A program made the position numbers and the translations under genes. Positions 7,124 to 16,425 of a stretch of DNA of 50,775 nt are shown here, piece by piece. The stretch is from positions 1 to 50,775 of the forward strand of contig DUML01000062.1 in NCBI GenBank assembly GCA_012839895.1, read 5' to 3'. How positions within the stretch are numbered: the stretch's first letter is position 1; every line of letters begins with the position of its first letter. Below the pieces are notes generated by a model. That model was not told the origin of the DNA. It ran no database searches and saw only the letters and a list, made by a program, of their open reading frames with translations. Origin of the DNA: Peptococcaceae bacterium. Its GTDB lineage: Bacteria > Bacillota > Desulfitobacteriia > Desulfitobacteriales > Syntrophobotulaceae.

Positions 7124-9208
7124 TTAGTATTCAATATTATAATACTTCAATTTTCTATATAAAGTCGAACGACTGATACCCAAGATCTGAGCAGCCAAAT
7201 GCACATAATTCTTGGCCTGCGACATAGCCTTTTTTATCGCTTCCTTTTCCAGATTCTCTAAATTGAGTGTTTCCATTGTCGGAGAATAGTTATTTTGTCC
7301 CTGAAGGGAATCGAAAAGAATATATCCCGGCAGGTTCTCAACCTTTATTAAGTCTTCTGTAGCTGAATTTACGGCGTAAATCATGGCGTTTTGCAACTGC
7401 CTGACATTACCCGGCCAGTCGTATTCATCGATTATTTTTTGAGCGCTAGCCTCAATTTCAGGAACTTTCCAACCAAGTTTTTGGCAATAATTTTCAATAA
7501 AGTATTTACAGTATAATTTGATGTCTTCTTTCCTTTCTCTTAAAGGGAGGATATTAATATTTAAAACAGATAACCTAAAATAGAGATCTTCCCGGAATTG
7601 GTTGTCTTTTACCATTTCATATAAATCTTTATTGGTCGCGGCAATTAATCTAAAGTCAACTTTTTTATAGCGACGGCCGCCAACTCGCATTACCTGCTTA
7701 TCTTCCAAAACTCGCAAAAGAACGGCTTGAATTTCTAAAGGCATATCTCCTACTTCGTCCAAAAATAAAGTACCTCCGTGGGCAAGTTCAATTTTACCCG
7801 GCCTTCCACTCCGCTCTGCTCCCGTAAAGCTGCCACCTTCATAGCCAAATAATTCACTTTCAATTAATTCCCGTGGCATTGCCGCACAGTTGACCACCAT
7901 ATAGGGACCTTGTGGACAGTAGGCATTATGAATAGCTTGGGCAAATAAATCCTTACCCGTACCGCTTTCGCCCGTGATAAGAATATTATCAGGAGATCGG
8001 GCAAATTTCTTAGCTAAGGAAATAATTTTTTTAAAATTGGGATTTTCACCAATTATATCATCAAAAGTATAATTGGCTATCCCTCCGGATCTACTGGCCA
8101 CGATAGCATTGAGTTTTTCGGTGCTGGTCAGCCTCAAAATAGCCCCGTCAACTTCCTGGCTATCTTTGTTGATTACCGGCCTAATATTAATAAAGTAGGA
8201 ATGTTCATCGTTTCCTACCACAAGCGTTTCTTCAATGTCAATATTATTCCCTTTTAAAACTAGTGGCATGAGATTGGATTGCCGGCAAAGAAATTCCTGG
8301 ATACTCTTTTTCCCGGCTTCGTCCTTCTTAAGTTTTAAAATCCGTGCTCCTTCTTGATTGAAATTTAAAATCTTTCCCTTTTCATCTATTGTAATTATCC
8401 CTTCATCAATTAACGAAAAGGTTGTTTCCAAAGTTAGATGTGCAGTGGTTAAATTTCTGTTGGCAGTTTTTAATTTCCGGTAACTGGCTTTTAACTCCTC
8501 ATTGCTTTTATTAAGTTTATATTGAGCTTCAACTGCACTGGCAAGGGAAGTTACAAGCCCAAGGGTATGGGAACATAAATTAAGAAAATGTTCGTCACAA
8601 GGATTTTCGATAGTAGGCTGGCCAAGAATTAATGTAGCAATAATTTTTCCATTCTCATCTGCAATTGGAGCTGCGGCAGCCATAATGTTCATCAGGGCTA
8701 AAGAGTAATGTTCCGGCCCCATTATGTGAATAGGCCTTCTTAGTTCCATACAAAGAGAATGAGCACAAGTGCCGATGGTATTTACATCCCAGATAAGGCC
8801 ATCGATATTCCTTCTCAACATATCGCCCTGCTGGAGAAGAAATACTCCGTTATAATCCTGCATGTATAATATGTAACCGGAACTAAGAATAGCCATATCT
8901 CTAAAAGCATCCATTATCGGCTTGGTTATGCTAATCAGAAGACTGTTATCCTCAAGCACTTTCTTGTATTGTTCCGGGCTAAGATGGGGTTGCATTACTT
9001 CCCCTTTAGGATCAATTCCTAACTCTCGGGACTTCAACCATGATCGGGCTACTTCTTCCCGGAGATAAGGACATTTAAGTGGATTGAGATTAGAATCTTC
9101 CAAAAATCGCTTTTTAAACTCTATTAATCCTTCCCAGCGTTCTTTAGTCCAGCTAAAATAATCGGGTATAAAAGTCTGCTCCTGTTGATGCACCTTAGGA
9201 ATTCCCAT
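7124..9208 (-). CDS. AcoR-like sigma-54-dependent transcriptional activator
   Basis: About 694 residues in the AcoR/DhaR layout. An N-terminal sensory region (ARSWLKSRELGID, then a GAF-like domain, about 85-220) is followed by a coiled linker and a PAS domain (about 260-360). The AAA+ domain has Walker A GESGTGKD near 413-420, the sigma-54 contact loop GSFTGA near 459 (usual GAFTGA), and Walker B LFLDEV. A Fis-type helix-turn-helix (LAAQILGISRSTLYRKL) ends the protein. The frame extends 52 codons upstream into a hydrophobic stretch, but GAGGAGGG sits just before ATG 9208 (or GTG 9211), so that extension is rejected. It probably senses the substrate and activates the -24/-12 promoters at 6778 and 11037. 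Confidence 0.88.
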   Translation of the reverse strand: MGIPKVHQQEQTFIPDYFSWTKERWEGLIEFKKRFLEDSNLNPLKCPYLREEVARSWLKSRELGIDPKGEVMQPHLSPEQYKKVLEDNSLLISITKPIMDAFRDMAILSSGYILYMQDYNGVFLLQQGDMLRRNIDGLIWDVNTIGTCAHSLCMELRRPIHIMGPEHYSLALMNIMAAAAPIADENGKIIATLILGQPTIENPCDEHFLNLCSHTLGLVTSLASAVEAQYKLNKSNEELKASYRKLKTANRNLTTAHLTLETTFSLIDEGIITIDEKGKILNFNQEGARILKLKKDEAGKKSIQEFLCRQSNLMPLVLKGNNIDIEETLVVGNDEHSYFINIRPVINKDSQEVDGAILRLTSTEKLNAIVASRSGGIANYTFDDIIGENPNFKKIISLAKKFARSPDNILITGESGTGKDLFAQAIHNAYCPQGPYMVVNCAAMPRELIESELFGYEGGSFTGAERSGRPGKIELAHGGTLFLDEVGDMPLEIQAVLLRVLEDKQVMRVGGRRYKKVDFRLIAATNKDLYEMVKDNQFREDLYFRLSVLNINILPLRERKEDIKLYCKYFIENYCQKLGWKVPEIEASAQKIIDEYDWPGNVRQLQNAMIYAVNSATEDLIKVENLPGYILFDSLQGQNNYSPTMETLNLENLEKEAIKKAMSQAKNYVHLAAQILGISRSTLYRKLKYYNIEY

Positions 9209-9394
9209 CACGACAACGCCCTCCTCACACTCTAACCTAAAACTTGCAAGGGTTAGTAAACTAGGCCGAGTCAAGTCCTGCATCAAAGGCTTCATATGAT
9301 AAACAAAAAATGTAATAAAAAGCATTCCCTGAATGAAAATAAGAAAAATAAACTTATGTCTCAAATTGGCATTTATAAACAGTCATTTATTTCA

Positions 9395-9425
9395 AAAACT
9401 GTAATCTTTTTGTCCTTACAGTTTT
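9395..9425. terminator. Bidirectional hairpin between activator and aldehyde dehydrogenase
   Basis: AAAACTGTAA pairs with TTACAGTTTT across an 11-base loop. T-rich sequence follows on both strands. Its most useful role would be to end the aldehyde dehydrogenase transcript, about 115 bases past that gene's stop. Nothing else was recognised in 9209-9539. Confidence 0.6.
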
Positions 9426-9539
9426 ATTTTAATACATTCTCGCCCTACCTTTCAATGGTTAAGAATGGACTAATAAAAAAATTCTTCTGAATCAGTTCTA
9501 GACTTTACTGAGAAGGGCTTTTTAGTATTAAGGATCGCT

Positions 9540-10997
9540 CTATTTTAAATACCTTATAGCATGATAATCCGTATAGGCTAAAAGAGTTGGGATAGGACTG
9601 CTTTCTCTACCTATACCACTGTCTTTTATGCCACCAAAAGGCATCCCGAAAACCACTGAGCCCAAACCATGGGTGTTGATAAAGGATAAACCCGCTTCCA
9701 GCTGCCGAGCTATTTTCTTCGCTCGCTCCGGATCAGTAGACCAAACGGAAGAAGCCAGTCCATAAGAAGTGCAATTTGCTAACTGAATTGCTTGTTGCAC
9801 AGTTTTATAGGGTGTAATTGGAATCACCGGGCCAAATTGTTCACTGTGAACGAGCCGAGTATTATGTTCTTTGTCAATAACAACATGTGGAAGAATATAG
9901 TAGCCGTTATTCCAGTTTTCAGGTTCCAGCTTTGACCCTAGTTCAAAGATTGAAGCTCCTTTACTTTTAGCTTCCTCAATTAGTTCCCGCACAAATTGAT
10001 ATTGCCGGAAATTGTTTACAGGCCCAAGTGTTGACCGTTCATCCAAGCCGTGTCCTACTTTGAATTGAGCAACCTGTTGACAGAGGAGATCGGTAAAATC
10101 GTCAAAAATTTTCTCCTGGACATAAATTCGTTTAATAGCATAACATATTTGCCCGGAGCGAGTAAAAATTCCTTTTACAATTCGAGGCATTATTTCTGCG
10201 AGATTGGCATCATCAAGAATAATAGCCGGATCATTACCGCCCAATTCCAAAGTAACTCCTTTTAAAGATTCGGCTGCATTGATATTAACTTGTTTGCCGG
10301 TTATGCTACCACCGGTAAAAGCTATTTTTTTAACTAGAGGATGACGGGTTAAAGCTATACCTACTTTAGCATCCCCATGGACAACATTTACCACTCCTTC
10401 CGGTAAAACAGCAGCTGCCATTCTCTTGAGCAGTAAAGTCAAAGCTAACGGAGCGTTGGGTGAAGGCTTAACTACTATTGTATTACCGGTCATCAGCGCC
10501 GGAACCAGCTTCATCATGGTAAGTACCACAGGCATATTCCAAGGTACAATTGCAGCCACAACCCCTTTAGGTTTTTTTTCAATACTGATCCAGCTAGTAT
10601 TATCTTCCTTTTCCTCACTCTTCATAAAATCTGCAACAACACCGGCGTAATTCTGGAAATTACCATAACCGGCCATAAAATCGGATTGAGCTTCTTTTAA
10701 TAAACCACCATGTTCACGAGACAATAGCGGTGCAAGATCTTGAATAGACTCGCGCAAGATTTCTGCCGCTGTCATTAAAAGTTTTATCCGCTCTTCGATA
10801 CTTGTTTCTCTCCAGTGAAAAAATGCTCTATGGGCGGCTTGTATAGCTTGATCCACATTCTCCGCAGAACCTATAGCAACCTTTCCAACAATATCATTGA
10901 GCTTGCCGGGATCTCTGATTTCCTGATAGGTCGCAGTTCGCACGTCCCTGTTATTAATAAACAAATCAACTTTAATCATAGATTGGCTTTTGCCCAT
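9540..10997 (-). CDS. NAD(P)-dependent aldehyde dehydrogenase
   Basis: A 485-residue member of the aldehyde dehydrogenase superfamily, which oxidises an aldehyde to a carboxylic acid with NAD(P)+. The catalytic residues are visible: Asn154 in PWNMP, Glu251 in LELGGNDP, Cys285 in RSGQICYAIKR, and the cofactor loop FTGGSITGK. Length is standard. AAGGAGG precedes the ATG by eight bases. A sigma-54 promoter with the right geometry lies 40-55 bases upstream, and the activator gene follows, so substrate-induced expression is likely. Benzaldehyde, salicylaldehyde, betaine-aldehyde and lactaldehyde enzymes share this fold, so the substrate is open. Confidence 0.9.
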   Translation of the reverse strand: MGKSQSMIKVDLFINNRDVRTATYQEIRDPGKLNDIVGKVAIGSAENVDQAIQAAHRAFFHWRETSIEERIKLLMTAAEILRESIQDLAPLLSREHGGLLKEAQSDFMAGYGNFQNYAGVVADFMKSEEKEDNTSWISIEKKPKGVVAAIVPWNMPVVLTMMKLVPALMTGNTIVVKPSPNAPLALTLLLKRMAAAVLPEGVVNVVHGDAKVGIALTRHPLVKKIAFTGGSITGKQVNINAAESLKGVTLELGGNDPAIILDDANLAEIMPRIVKGIFTRSGQICYAIKRIYVQEKIFDDFTDLLCQQVAQFKVGHGLDERSTLGPVNNFRQYQFVRELIEEAKSKGASIFELGSKLEPENWNNGYYILPHVVIDKEHNTRLVHSEQFGPVIPITPYKTVQQAIQLANCTSYGLASSVWSTDPERAKKIARQLEAGLSFINTHGLGSVVFGMPFGGIKDSGIGRESSPIPTLLAYTDYHAIRYLK

Positions 10998-11036
10998 TTT
11001 TTTACCTCCTTAACCAATAAATCATTTTTTAACTTG

Positions 11037-11052
11037 TGCAAGAATCAGACCA
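11037..11052 (-). promoter_or_regulatory. Sigma-54 (-24/-12) promoter for the aldehyde dehydrogenase
   Basis: The minus strand reads TGGTCTGATTCTTGCA, matching TGGCACG-N4-TTGCW at 9 of 12 fixed positions. TGG, the G at position 7 and the full TTGCA all fit with correct spacing. The predicted start of transcription is about 28 bases before the ATG at 10997. The remaining gap to 11317 shows no gene; it holds AT-rich sequence where activator sites would be expected. Confidence 0.5.
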
Positions 11053-11317
11053 GCCAAAAAAGAGGCATTATAGCGCTTTGTTCTGAGTTTTCAGTGTTAT
11101 TCTGAGAAATAATTCTTATTCTGCGACTAAGGTCATGCATGGTTGCCTTTAGAAGTAAAAAGAATTCTTAAACCTATAATAAAAAAAAGATTGCTTACTA
11201 CTTAGCTTTAACACTTGATAATGATTTCCTGGTATTTAATAGCTTGGTAGCAAACAATTCTTTATTCGTTAGCTGGAATCGCAATTAATTTTATAGGCAA
11301 AGCTTAATTAACATTAA

Positions 11318-12010
11318 TTAAACCTGGCCGGCTACCTCCTCTTTCAATCTCTGAAAAAACTCTTCCATATACTTAACCCTTACTTCGGCTATTTTTTTGG
11401 CCTTGAGAGTAAAAAGCCTCTCCGGTATATGTTTAAGTTTAAGCTCATACTCGAAGTATGCCGTATGCTTGGAGACATCCTTGACCCTGCCGTTCTGCCC
11501 TATGTTTTCCCGCCGGTACTCGGCTAAAGGGATATCATTATACATTCTCTCCCCGTGCCTGCCGGCAAGCATAAAGGAACGGGCTATGCCGATAGCCCCG
11601 ATTACATCCAATTTATCGGCATCAAAAAGGATTTTAGCCTCGCTGGTTTCCGGGGCGGTGCCGCTGCGAAACCTATGAGCCTTAATACAGTACTTAATCT
11701 TCTCAATTAATGACTTTTCATAACCCAAATCCTGCAGGATTTCGCCGGCCATCTCAGCCCCTAAAAGAGCATGATCAACTTCGCCCGTCGGGTCTTCATC
11801 CTCAATCCGGCGGGCAATATCATGCAAAAGAGCTGCCGGGATCAACACTTCCAGGTCAATGCCCGGTTCTCCCTCAGCCAAGTACAGGCACAGGTTTGTA
11901 ACCCTTTCCGTATGGTCCAAATCGTGAGCGGCATAGGACATTTTATCCCTGACAATTTCCCGCAGAACATCATACCTCTTGTCCAAATTTGCTTGTTTAA
12001 TCATTTCCAT
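11318..12010 (-). CDS. HD-domain phosphohydrolase
   Basis: A 230-residue HD-superfamily metal-dependent phosphohydrolase. The metal ligands appear in order: His in AHDLDHTERV, the HD pair in AALLHDIAR, a further His in IKAHRFRSG, and Asp in FDADKLD. These enzymes hydrolyse phosphomonoesters or nucleotides in the cytoplasm; the natural substrate of this branch (E. coli YedJ-like) is unclear. Two in-frame ATGs two codons apart (12010 and 12004) are both usable, and GTAAGG lies upstream. It stands alone between the aldehyde dehydrogenase and the propeller protein. Confidence 0.8.
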   Translation of the reverse strand: MEMIKQANLDKRYDVLREIVRDKMSYAAHDLDHTERVTNLCLYLAEGEPGIDLEVLIPAALLHDIARRIEDEDPTGEVDHALLGAEMAGEILQDLGYEKSLIEKIKYCIKAHRFRSGTAPETSEAKILFDADKLDVIGAIGIARSFMLAGRHGERMYNDIPLAEYRRENIGQNGRVKDVSKHTAYFEYELKLKHIPERLFTLKAKKIAEVRVKYMEEFFQRLKEEVAGQV

Positions 12011-12108
12011 CCCTTACCTTACTAATTACCTGACTTAATTACCTAAAGAAAAATTGCTTGCTTTTTTAAAGACATTTGCTTGTATTAAGACTTGTGGGAG
12101 TACTTTTA

Positions 12109-13782
12109 TTAGAAAATGATACCATTAATACAAACTGCTTTATCTTCTTCCAAGTAGAGGGGTTCAATCCCTTGGTCAATTTTAATTATTTGGGGTTTAC
12201 CTTCTTTCCCAGCCCATTTAACAAGATATTTATTGGCCACACCTTCTTCATAGCCATAAGCAGTGAAAATTAGTAATTCACTGGAGCTGTCCCAAAATAT
12301 TTTTCCTCCCCAGGAATATAAGCCATGTTCGGCAAGATTAAGGTTTTTTAAAGGAGTTCCCGCCGAAGAATTAATATTTAAAATAATTTGGGGAACTTTT
12401 TCTTTTTCGATGTACTTATAGGCAAATGATGCGATTTTCTGACCGTCAGGCGAAAGCAGAGGGTTCCAGCCGGCTTCAGAAAACTTAAACCAGGAACCGT
12501 CATTAATATTAATTTTCCATAAAGAAGAAAGGCTATAGTCCTCTTGCACCCAGGACTCAACGATCAGGCTTTGATTATCTACCCAGGTTAATCCCGGTGG
12601 TTCTCTTAACCCTGACTTCCCAATTCTGGGCTTAAAAGAGGTTTCGATAGTTTTCTCAATTTCCTTGGTCTCGCAGTTAACTACCAATAATTTGTAGGGC
12701 TCTGTTTGGTCCGCCTTTTCAGCGGTTTGGTTGCAAGCCAGGACTGCAATTTTACTGCCGTCCGGGGAAGGTTTCCCGGCTAGGACAACCAATTCCTCCG
12801 GATATTTGAATATAATTTTTTCCTCAGTCAAAACATTATAAACTGTTTGAGGATTAAGCATTATCCTAGTTGAATCGCTGAACCATTGGGGATCCCAATT
12901 TGTAGTACTGTATTTCTCCCCAAGGCTCAGCTTTTTCCCTGTTTGTAGGTTGTAAAAAAACGGAATACCTTCTTCTCCTTCCCCCGAACTTAACGTCAGC
13001 TCTACCATGGAGAGCCACATCCGATCCGGCGAAGGAAGAAAATAACGGTACTCAAAATCCTGAATTAAAGCCAGGTTTTTTGTGCTTGAGCTTTCTAAAT
13101 CCAGAGTAAAAAGGTAATGGGCAAATTGAGAAGAAAGCTGTTCAATAACCTTGTTCCCACGGCTGGATACCTTACTGAACTTAATTGTGCCATCGGCTTC
13201 CCAACCGTCTACCTTATAATAATAGTCAAGGGTCCCTCTGGCAAACCGCACCCCGATACACTCTTTATTAAAATCAATAACCAGGATATCGGTAGTTTCC
13301 TCCGCCAGGCCGCTTTCTTTACGGATACTGTTTTTCACCGTAAAACAGGCTTTATCTCCCCGCGGGGACCAAAAGGGCCCGGACATATAGCCCGCTAGGG
13401 CTACTTCAAGGTTTAAGTCATAAGCCCGTACCAGCACTCCCCTATTTAAGTCGGTGCTGCCGGCAAAAAGATAGCGAGAATCCGGAGTCCAACTAATATT
13501 AGTGTAATGTTTAAAACCTGTGTTTACTTTTTGGGCTTTAGTAAAGTCTTTGCCTTGACCGACATAAAGACTTTGTTCCTGGTCGCCAAGAACAAAAGCG
13601 GTATAGCTATTGTCAGGGGATGGCAATACTTTGGCGGTTTCTAAAGTATCTTCCCGCAATTCTTCCGTTTCGGTTTTACCCTGCAATCCTGTTTTTCGTT
13701 CCAAAGTCTTAAAGGTTGTGAAAAGCACACCGATACTGAGCAAAACAATAACGAACACCAGGATTGGTTTTTTAATATTCAT
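12109..13782 (-). CDS. Membrane-anchored TolB-like beta-propeller protein
   Basis: About 557 residues. One N-terminal membrane helix (residues 5-25, VFVIVLLSIGVLF) anchors a large extracytoplasmic domain. That domain has repeated blade signatures of TolB/WD40-like propellers: SPDNSYTAF, TPDSRYLF, SPRGDKACF, SPDGSKIAVL, SPDGQKIASF. The frame can start at a TTG, but the adjacent ATG at 13782 is better placed behind AAGGGAGGGG. It is divergent from an ECF sigma/anti-sigma pair across a 450-base region with direct repeats, so it may belong to the same envelope-stress regulon. The ligand is unknown. Confidence 0.7.
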   Translation of the reverse strand: MNIKKPILVFVIVLLSIGVLFTTFKTLERKTGLQGKTETEELREDTLETAKVLPSPDNSYTAFVLGDQEQSLYVGQGKDFTKAQKVNTGFKHYTNISWTPDSRYLFAGSTDLNRGVLVRAYDLNLEVALAGYMSGPFWSPRGDKACFTVKNSIRKESGLAEETTDILVIDFNKECIGVRFARGTLDYYYKVDGWEADGTIKFSKVSSRGNKVIEQLSSQFAHYLFTLDLESSSTKNLALIQDFEYRYFLPSPDRMWLSMVELTLSSGEGEEGIPFFYNLQTGKKLSLGEKYSTTNWDPQWFSDSTRIMLNPQTVYNVLTEEKIIFKYPEELVVLAGKPSPDGSKIAVLACNQTAEKADQTEPYKLLVVNCETKEIEKTIETSFKPRIGKSGLREPPGLTWVDNQSLIVESWVQEDYSLSSLWKININDGSWFKFSEAGWNPLLSPDGQKIASFAYKYIEKEKVPQIILNINSSAGTPLKNLNLAEHGLYSWGGKIFWDSSSELLIFTAYGYEEGVANKYLVKWAGKEGKPQIIKIDQGIEPLYLEEDKAVCINGIIF

Positions 13783-13991
13783 CAAGCCACTCCCCTCCCT
13801 TAACTACTTGAACCTCAAACTACCTTATTTTTTTTTTACTTTAATTTTCTAGGCAGGTTGAGCAAATTGTTTTTATCAAGATTCAAATATATAAAGATTT
13901 ATTAATTATATCAGATTTATCCGGTTTGATAATGTTACAAATTAAACTTTAGATCCTGCCTTTCGGTAAAATCAATAATAGCCATTATTGT

Positions 13992-14035
13992 ATAATAGGT
14001 ATTACTTACGTAATAGGCATTAGTAATAGGCATTA
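13992..14035 (+). repeat. Three direct repeats TAATAGGYATTA upstream of the ECF sigma gene
   Basis: TAATAGGTATTA, TAATAGGCATTA and TAATAGGCATTA follow each other with short spacers in the divergent region between the propeller gene and the sigma gene. Each unit is itself partly palindromic. They may be operator sites or slippage products. No other feature was seen between 13783 and 14230. Confidence 0.5.
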
Positions 14036-14230
14036 TTTATAATAATTCAGCACATCTTGGTATTTCCCTTTTGGGAGTCGGCTAAAAATTAAAACTTTAC
14101 TCATTATTTCCCGTTTTTCTTATTTTTTGTGTTTTTTGGGCCTAAGCCTGTAATAAAACTATCCAAAAAGTTACTATTATTGTTGTCAGACCTTGGCTCA
14201 GTGGGCAGAGAGGCGGTGGTCAATCCCCAC

Positions 14231-14770
14231 ATGGAAAATCTAACAGAGCTGTATATGGAATTACGCGATCCTGTTTTCCGCTATCTATACTATTTAACCG
14301 GTGACTCGGATTTAGCTGAAGATTTAACCCAAGAAACTTTTATGCAAGCTTTGATCTCCCTTGCCAGGTTCAGGGGGGACAGCTCCGTAAAAACCTGGTT
14401 ATTCTCCATAGCCCGCAATACCTATCTGAAAAACCAAAAGAAAAGCAGCCGGCTGCTTACTGTCAATCTTAACGATAACCGTCCACTTACCCAGTCCGCT
14501 CTTCCCCCTGCCGGAGGATATGCCGAAAATCCCTTAACCAAGATTATAAGAACTGAGGAAAGTGCTAATATCTCCAGGCTAATAGGCCAATTGCCGGAAA
14601 ACTACCGGACTGTCCTTATTTTAAGGGAATACGAAGGCTGGGAATACCGGGAACTGGCTCAATTCCTGGCTAAAACAGAAAACTGGGTAAGAGTCAATTA
14701 CTACCGGGCTAAACAATTGCTGAAGGAACTTTACCAGGCCAAGGAAGGAGGCAGTCAAAAATGTCAATAA
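14231..14770 (+). CDS. ECF-type RNA polymerase sigma factor
   Basis: A short sigma-70-family factor of about 179 residues from the chosen ATG. Region 2 is clear (FRYLYYLTGDSDLAEDLTQETF, with the -10-melting stretch TWLFSIARN). Region 4 carries the helix-turn-helix (LPENYRTVLILREYEGWEYR). The frame opens further upstream to 14129, but that sequence is not sigma-like. In-frame GTG codons at 14216-14221 close to GAGAGG are alternative starts. The gene overlaps the anti-sigma gene by ten bases, so translation is coupled. It would direct transcription of an envelope- or stress-related regulon. Confidence 0.85.
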   Translation: MENLTELYMELRDPVFRYLYYLTGDSDLAEDLTQETFMQALISLARFRGDSSVKTWLFSIARNTYLKNQKKSSRLLTVNLNDNRPLTQSALPPAGGYAENPLTKIIRTEESANISRLIGQLPENYRTVLILREYEGWEYRELAQFLAKTENWVRVNYYRAKQLLKELYQAKEGGSQKCQ

Positions 14771-16359
14771 ATTATTGTAAAATTACTGAAGATCTCCTGC
14801 CCTTATATCAAGATAACCTTCTTTCCCCTGAAACAAAAGAATTTGTCGAGGGGCATTTAGAGCAGTGCCCCGAGTGCCGTAAGAAGCATTTAGCTTTAGC
14901 TTCTGCCCTTCCGGAAGATCAAAACCTTACCGCTTTGCCGGAAGAAGCCCGCTATGAATCAGCCCGCCGCTTTCTCCTGGCTTTTCGCCGGAGAACCAAG
15001 GTTTTAGGCTTTGTTCTCTTATTTGGCTTTATCTTTTTTACACTGACCAGTTTTTGGCTGGGGCAAGCATCCTTCACGGAAAAACCCCTTAAAGTTAAAT
15101 CTGCCGATGAATATGCAGCGCAGGTTGTCCCCGGCTGGAGCAGAGCAGAACAAAGCGGCCAGATTATTCCCTTGAATATCACCAAACCTATCGAAGGTAC
15201 TCAAGCTAAGGTTACTTTTGAGAAAGTGTGGTTTAGTGGAAAATACACTATTGTTCTTTATACCGTAACCGATCCCGATAAAAAGTATTATCTGACCTCC
15301 GGAGAGGAAATAGACATCTCTCCCGAACGAACAATGGCTCGCAACTCCGGCATGCACCCTTTTGGCAACAGGTATGGCGGTATTTCTGACAAGGGCCTGC
15401 ATAACATCATGGTCTTTTTGGGTTACAATAATTTCCAAATTGGGGCCCAGTACCCTGAAACTGCCAAGGGAACTACAGGTTCTCACCTGGCAGACGATTG
15501 GAAAACCATACCGCTGGTTCTCACCGTTCCCCAGTGGCAGGAAGGGCCTTTCTCTCCCAAAGACTACAAAAGTTATCGAGAAATAAGCAGTGAAGTCTCT
15601 ATTCCCCTGGAGTTAAAAAGAGAGTACCTGCAGGAAAAAACTGAAACCATTGCTCTGAATAAAACATTGCAATGGCAAGAAAGGCAAGTTATGCTTGAAA
15701 AATTAGAAATTGGCTTTTCCCATAATACCCTTTATGGAAAAATAAAACTGCCTCCCGGTGAAAATAACCCCAGTCTGCAGGGCTACTTCAAAGCCGGAGA
15801 CCAACAGGCCTGGATAACCGAACAAAAGACAGAACCTTTAACAGAACCAAACACCTATGAATTTATCGCCATTACCCAACCTTTTAATGCCTGGCCGGTC
15901 CCGACGGAGCTGCACCTGGAAGGCTTAAAATTTCAAACTTCAGATATCCTAACTTTCCCCTTCCCCTGGGCGAAATACAAAGAAAGCGAAGAAAGAAAGC
16001 AAATTGAACCGGAAAACCAGGCTCCTCAAGTTTGTTATGATTCTACAATCCGTCTTTGGCAAATAGAAAAGGAGGGTTTAAGCTTTAAAATTGACAATCC
16101 TACGGCTAAAGAGCAGCCTATTGTTATCGAACCCACAAACTATTATCCGGAAATAACTAACTCTATGGGAGAAAAGTTAGAGCAAAATTCAGGCGGTTCT
16201 TGGAGCGGCAACATTTTTGGTAATGACGACCTTGGCTTTGGCTTTGAAATAGATAGGAATGATCCTTTCTGGCAAAGCAGTGAGCAAGTTATTATCAAAA
16301 TTAGTAAGCCAAGGGCTAAGATGATTCTAAAAGAAATAATTCCTATCTGGCCAAGATGA
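14761..16359 (+). CDS. Zinc-finger (zf-HC2) transmembrane anti-sigma factor with large outer domain
   Basis: A 532-residue protein. The cytoplasmic head has the anti-sigma zinc motif HLEQCPEC (H-x3-C-x2-C, residues 32-39) of the ZAS/zf-HC2 type that sequesters ECF factors. One membrane helix follows at about 81-100 (FVLLFGFIFFTLTSF), then about 430 extracytoplasmic residues rich in beta-type sequence. The outer part is much longer than usual, so it may sense a signal directly. It overlaps the sigma gene by ten bases. The outer domain resembles DUF4179-type regions of clostridial anti-sigma proteins, but I am not certain. Confidence 0.78.
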   Translation: MSINYCKITEDLLPLYQDNLLSPETKEFVEGHLEQCPECRKKHLALASALPEDQNLTALPEEARYESARRFLLAFRRRTKVLGFVLLFGFIFFTLTSFWLGQASFTEKPLKVKSADEYAAQVVPGWSRAEQSGQIIPLNITKPIEGTQAKVTFEKVWFSGKYTIVLYTVTDPDKKYYLTSGEEIDISPERTMARNSGMHPFGNRYGGISDKGLHNIMVFLGYNNFQIGAQYPETAKGTTGSHLADDWKTIPLVLTVPQWQEGPFSPKDYKSYREISSEVSIPLELKREYLQEKTETIALNKTLQWQERQVMLEKLEIGFSHNTLYGKIKLPPGENNPSLQGYFKAGDQQAWITEQKTEPLTEPNTYEFIAITQPFNAWPVPTELHLEGLKFQTSDILTFPFPWAKYKESEERKQIEPENQAPQVCYDSTIRLWQIEKEGLSFKIDNPTAKEQPIVIEPTNYYPEITNSMGEKLEQNSGGSWSGNIFGNDDLGFGFEIDRNDPFWQSSEQVIIKISKPRAKMILKEIIPIWPR

Positions 16360-16425
16360 TGAGCCTTTAGATACTGTTAACTTATTGGGTTTTTAATAGT
16401 TTCTTTATATTTTTAAGGAGTAACC

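Noticed and set aside
9209-9364. Hydrophobic N-terminal extension of the sigma-54 activator as a membrane sensor
   Set aside because: GAGGAGGG with a nearby GTG/ATG marks a start at 9208-9211, and the extension overlaps untranslated, terminator-like sequence; AcoR-type proteins are soluble.
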